Source: Polaromonas sp.
GTDB taxonomy: Bacteria; Pseudomonadota; Gammaproteobacteria; Burkholderiales; Burkholderiaceae_C
NCBI GenBank assembly: GCA_028292045.1
Contig: JAQGMZ010000169.1
Location: forward strand, 1 to 42,028
DNA length: 42,028 nucleotides
Direction: 5' to 3'
The notes beneath the pieces are model-generated. The model was not told the origin of the DNA and ran no database searches. It worked only from the letters and a program-made list of their open reading frames with translations. This document shows positions 41,947 to 42,028 of the stretch, piece after piece. Within the stretch, counting starts at the first letter, position 1. Every line of letters starts with the position of its first letter. The translations under genes were made by a program, and so were the position numbers.

Positions 41947-42021
41947 TGGTGGGCGGTGCGAGTTTCGAACTTGCGACCCCTGCAGTGTGAATGCAGTGCT
42001 CTACCCCTGAGCTAACCGCCC
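41947..42021 (-). tRNA. tRNA-Val (anticodon CAC)
   Basis: The minus strand gives a 75-base tRNA: acceptor stem GGGCGGT/ACCGCCC, D-arm TAGCTCAGGGGTAGAGC, anticodon stem CTGCA/TGCAG with loop TTCACAC (anticodon CAC, reading GTG), T-arm with GTTCGAAAC, and encoded ACCA at the 3' end. A further TGGT at 42025-42028 may be the CCA end of another tRNA gene beyond the window edge. Confidence 0.95.
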
Positions 42022-42028
42022 TGTTGGT

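Noticed and set aside
1-42028. Mobile elements, CRISPR arrays, integrases or phage genes
   Set aside because: No transposase, integrase, regularly spaced repeat or attachment-site duplication was seen. The tRNA-Val gene at the right edge could be an integration site, but no matching repeat was found within the window.

Overview
The window is high-GC DNA that looks like a betaproteobacterium of the Burkholderiales, probably Comamonadaceae (Polaromonas- or Variovorax-like). This rests on protein style and operon content, not on a marker gene. Almost all of it is one catabolic gene island for a hydrophobic, probably alicyclic (terpenoid- or steroid-like) compound. It ends next to ordinary housekeeping DNA: a glutathione peroxidase gene and a tRNA-Val gene.

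Left part (1-15.8 kb). A minus-strand outer-membrane DUF1302 gene is cut by the window edge. Next is a minus-strand group reading leftwards from 8456: a Rieske [2Fe-2S] protein without a catalytic iron site, a Rieske-oxygenase catalytic protein without a Rieske site, two tandem cytoplasmic molybdopterin oxidoreductases, an SDR dehydrogenase and a limonene-epoxide-hydrolase-like protein. A divergent AraC-type regulator precedes a plus-strand operon: SnoaL-like protein, ferredoxin-NADP reductase, DUF1302 barrel, DUF1329 protein, SnoaL-like protein, epoxide-hydrolase-like protein.

Middle part (14.9-28.3 kb). Two more AraC paralogues (minus strand) lie beside two related plus-strand operons. One holds an unknown protein, an SDR and an MFS transporter. 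The other holds a CrtI-like flavoprotein, an MFS transporter, a P450 and a second copy of the unknown protein. A minus-strand SDR plus 3-ketosteroid-dehydrogenase-like flavoprotein pair sits between them. The repeated AraC, MFS and unknown-protein families suggest growth by module duplication.

Right part (28.8-41.0 kb). One long minus-strand series starts at 40079: DUF1302, DUF1329, GMC alcohol oxidase/dehydrogenase, aldehyde dehydrogenase, alpha/beta hydrolase, P450, [3Fe-4S] ferredoxin, phosphotransferase-fold protein and quinone-oxidoreductase-like protein. A TetR regulator lies upstream. The order suggests uptake across the outer membrane, P450 hydroxylation, then oxidation of alcohol to aldehyde to acid. 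The only ferredoxin reductase lies in the left operon, so the modules may share electron carriers.

The most unusual feature is the adjacent pair of Rieske-oxygenase proteins, each lacking the metal site that the other keeps. No CoA ligase, thiolase or acyl-CoA dehydrogenase is visible, so central degradation must be encoded elsewhere. No insertion sequence, CRISPR array, integrase or phage gene was seen.
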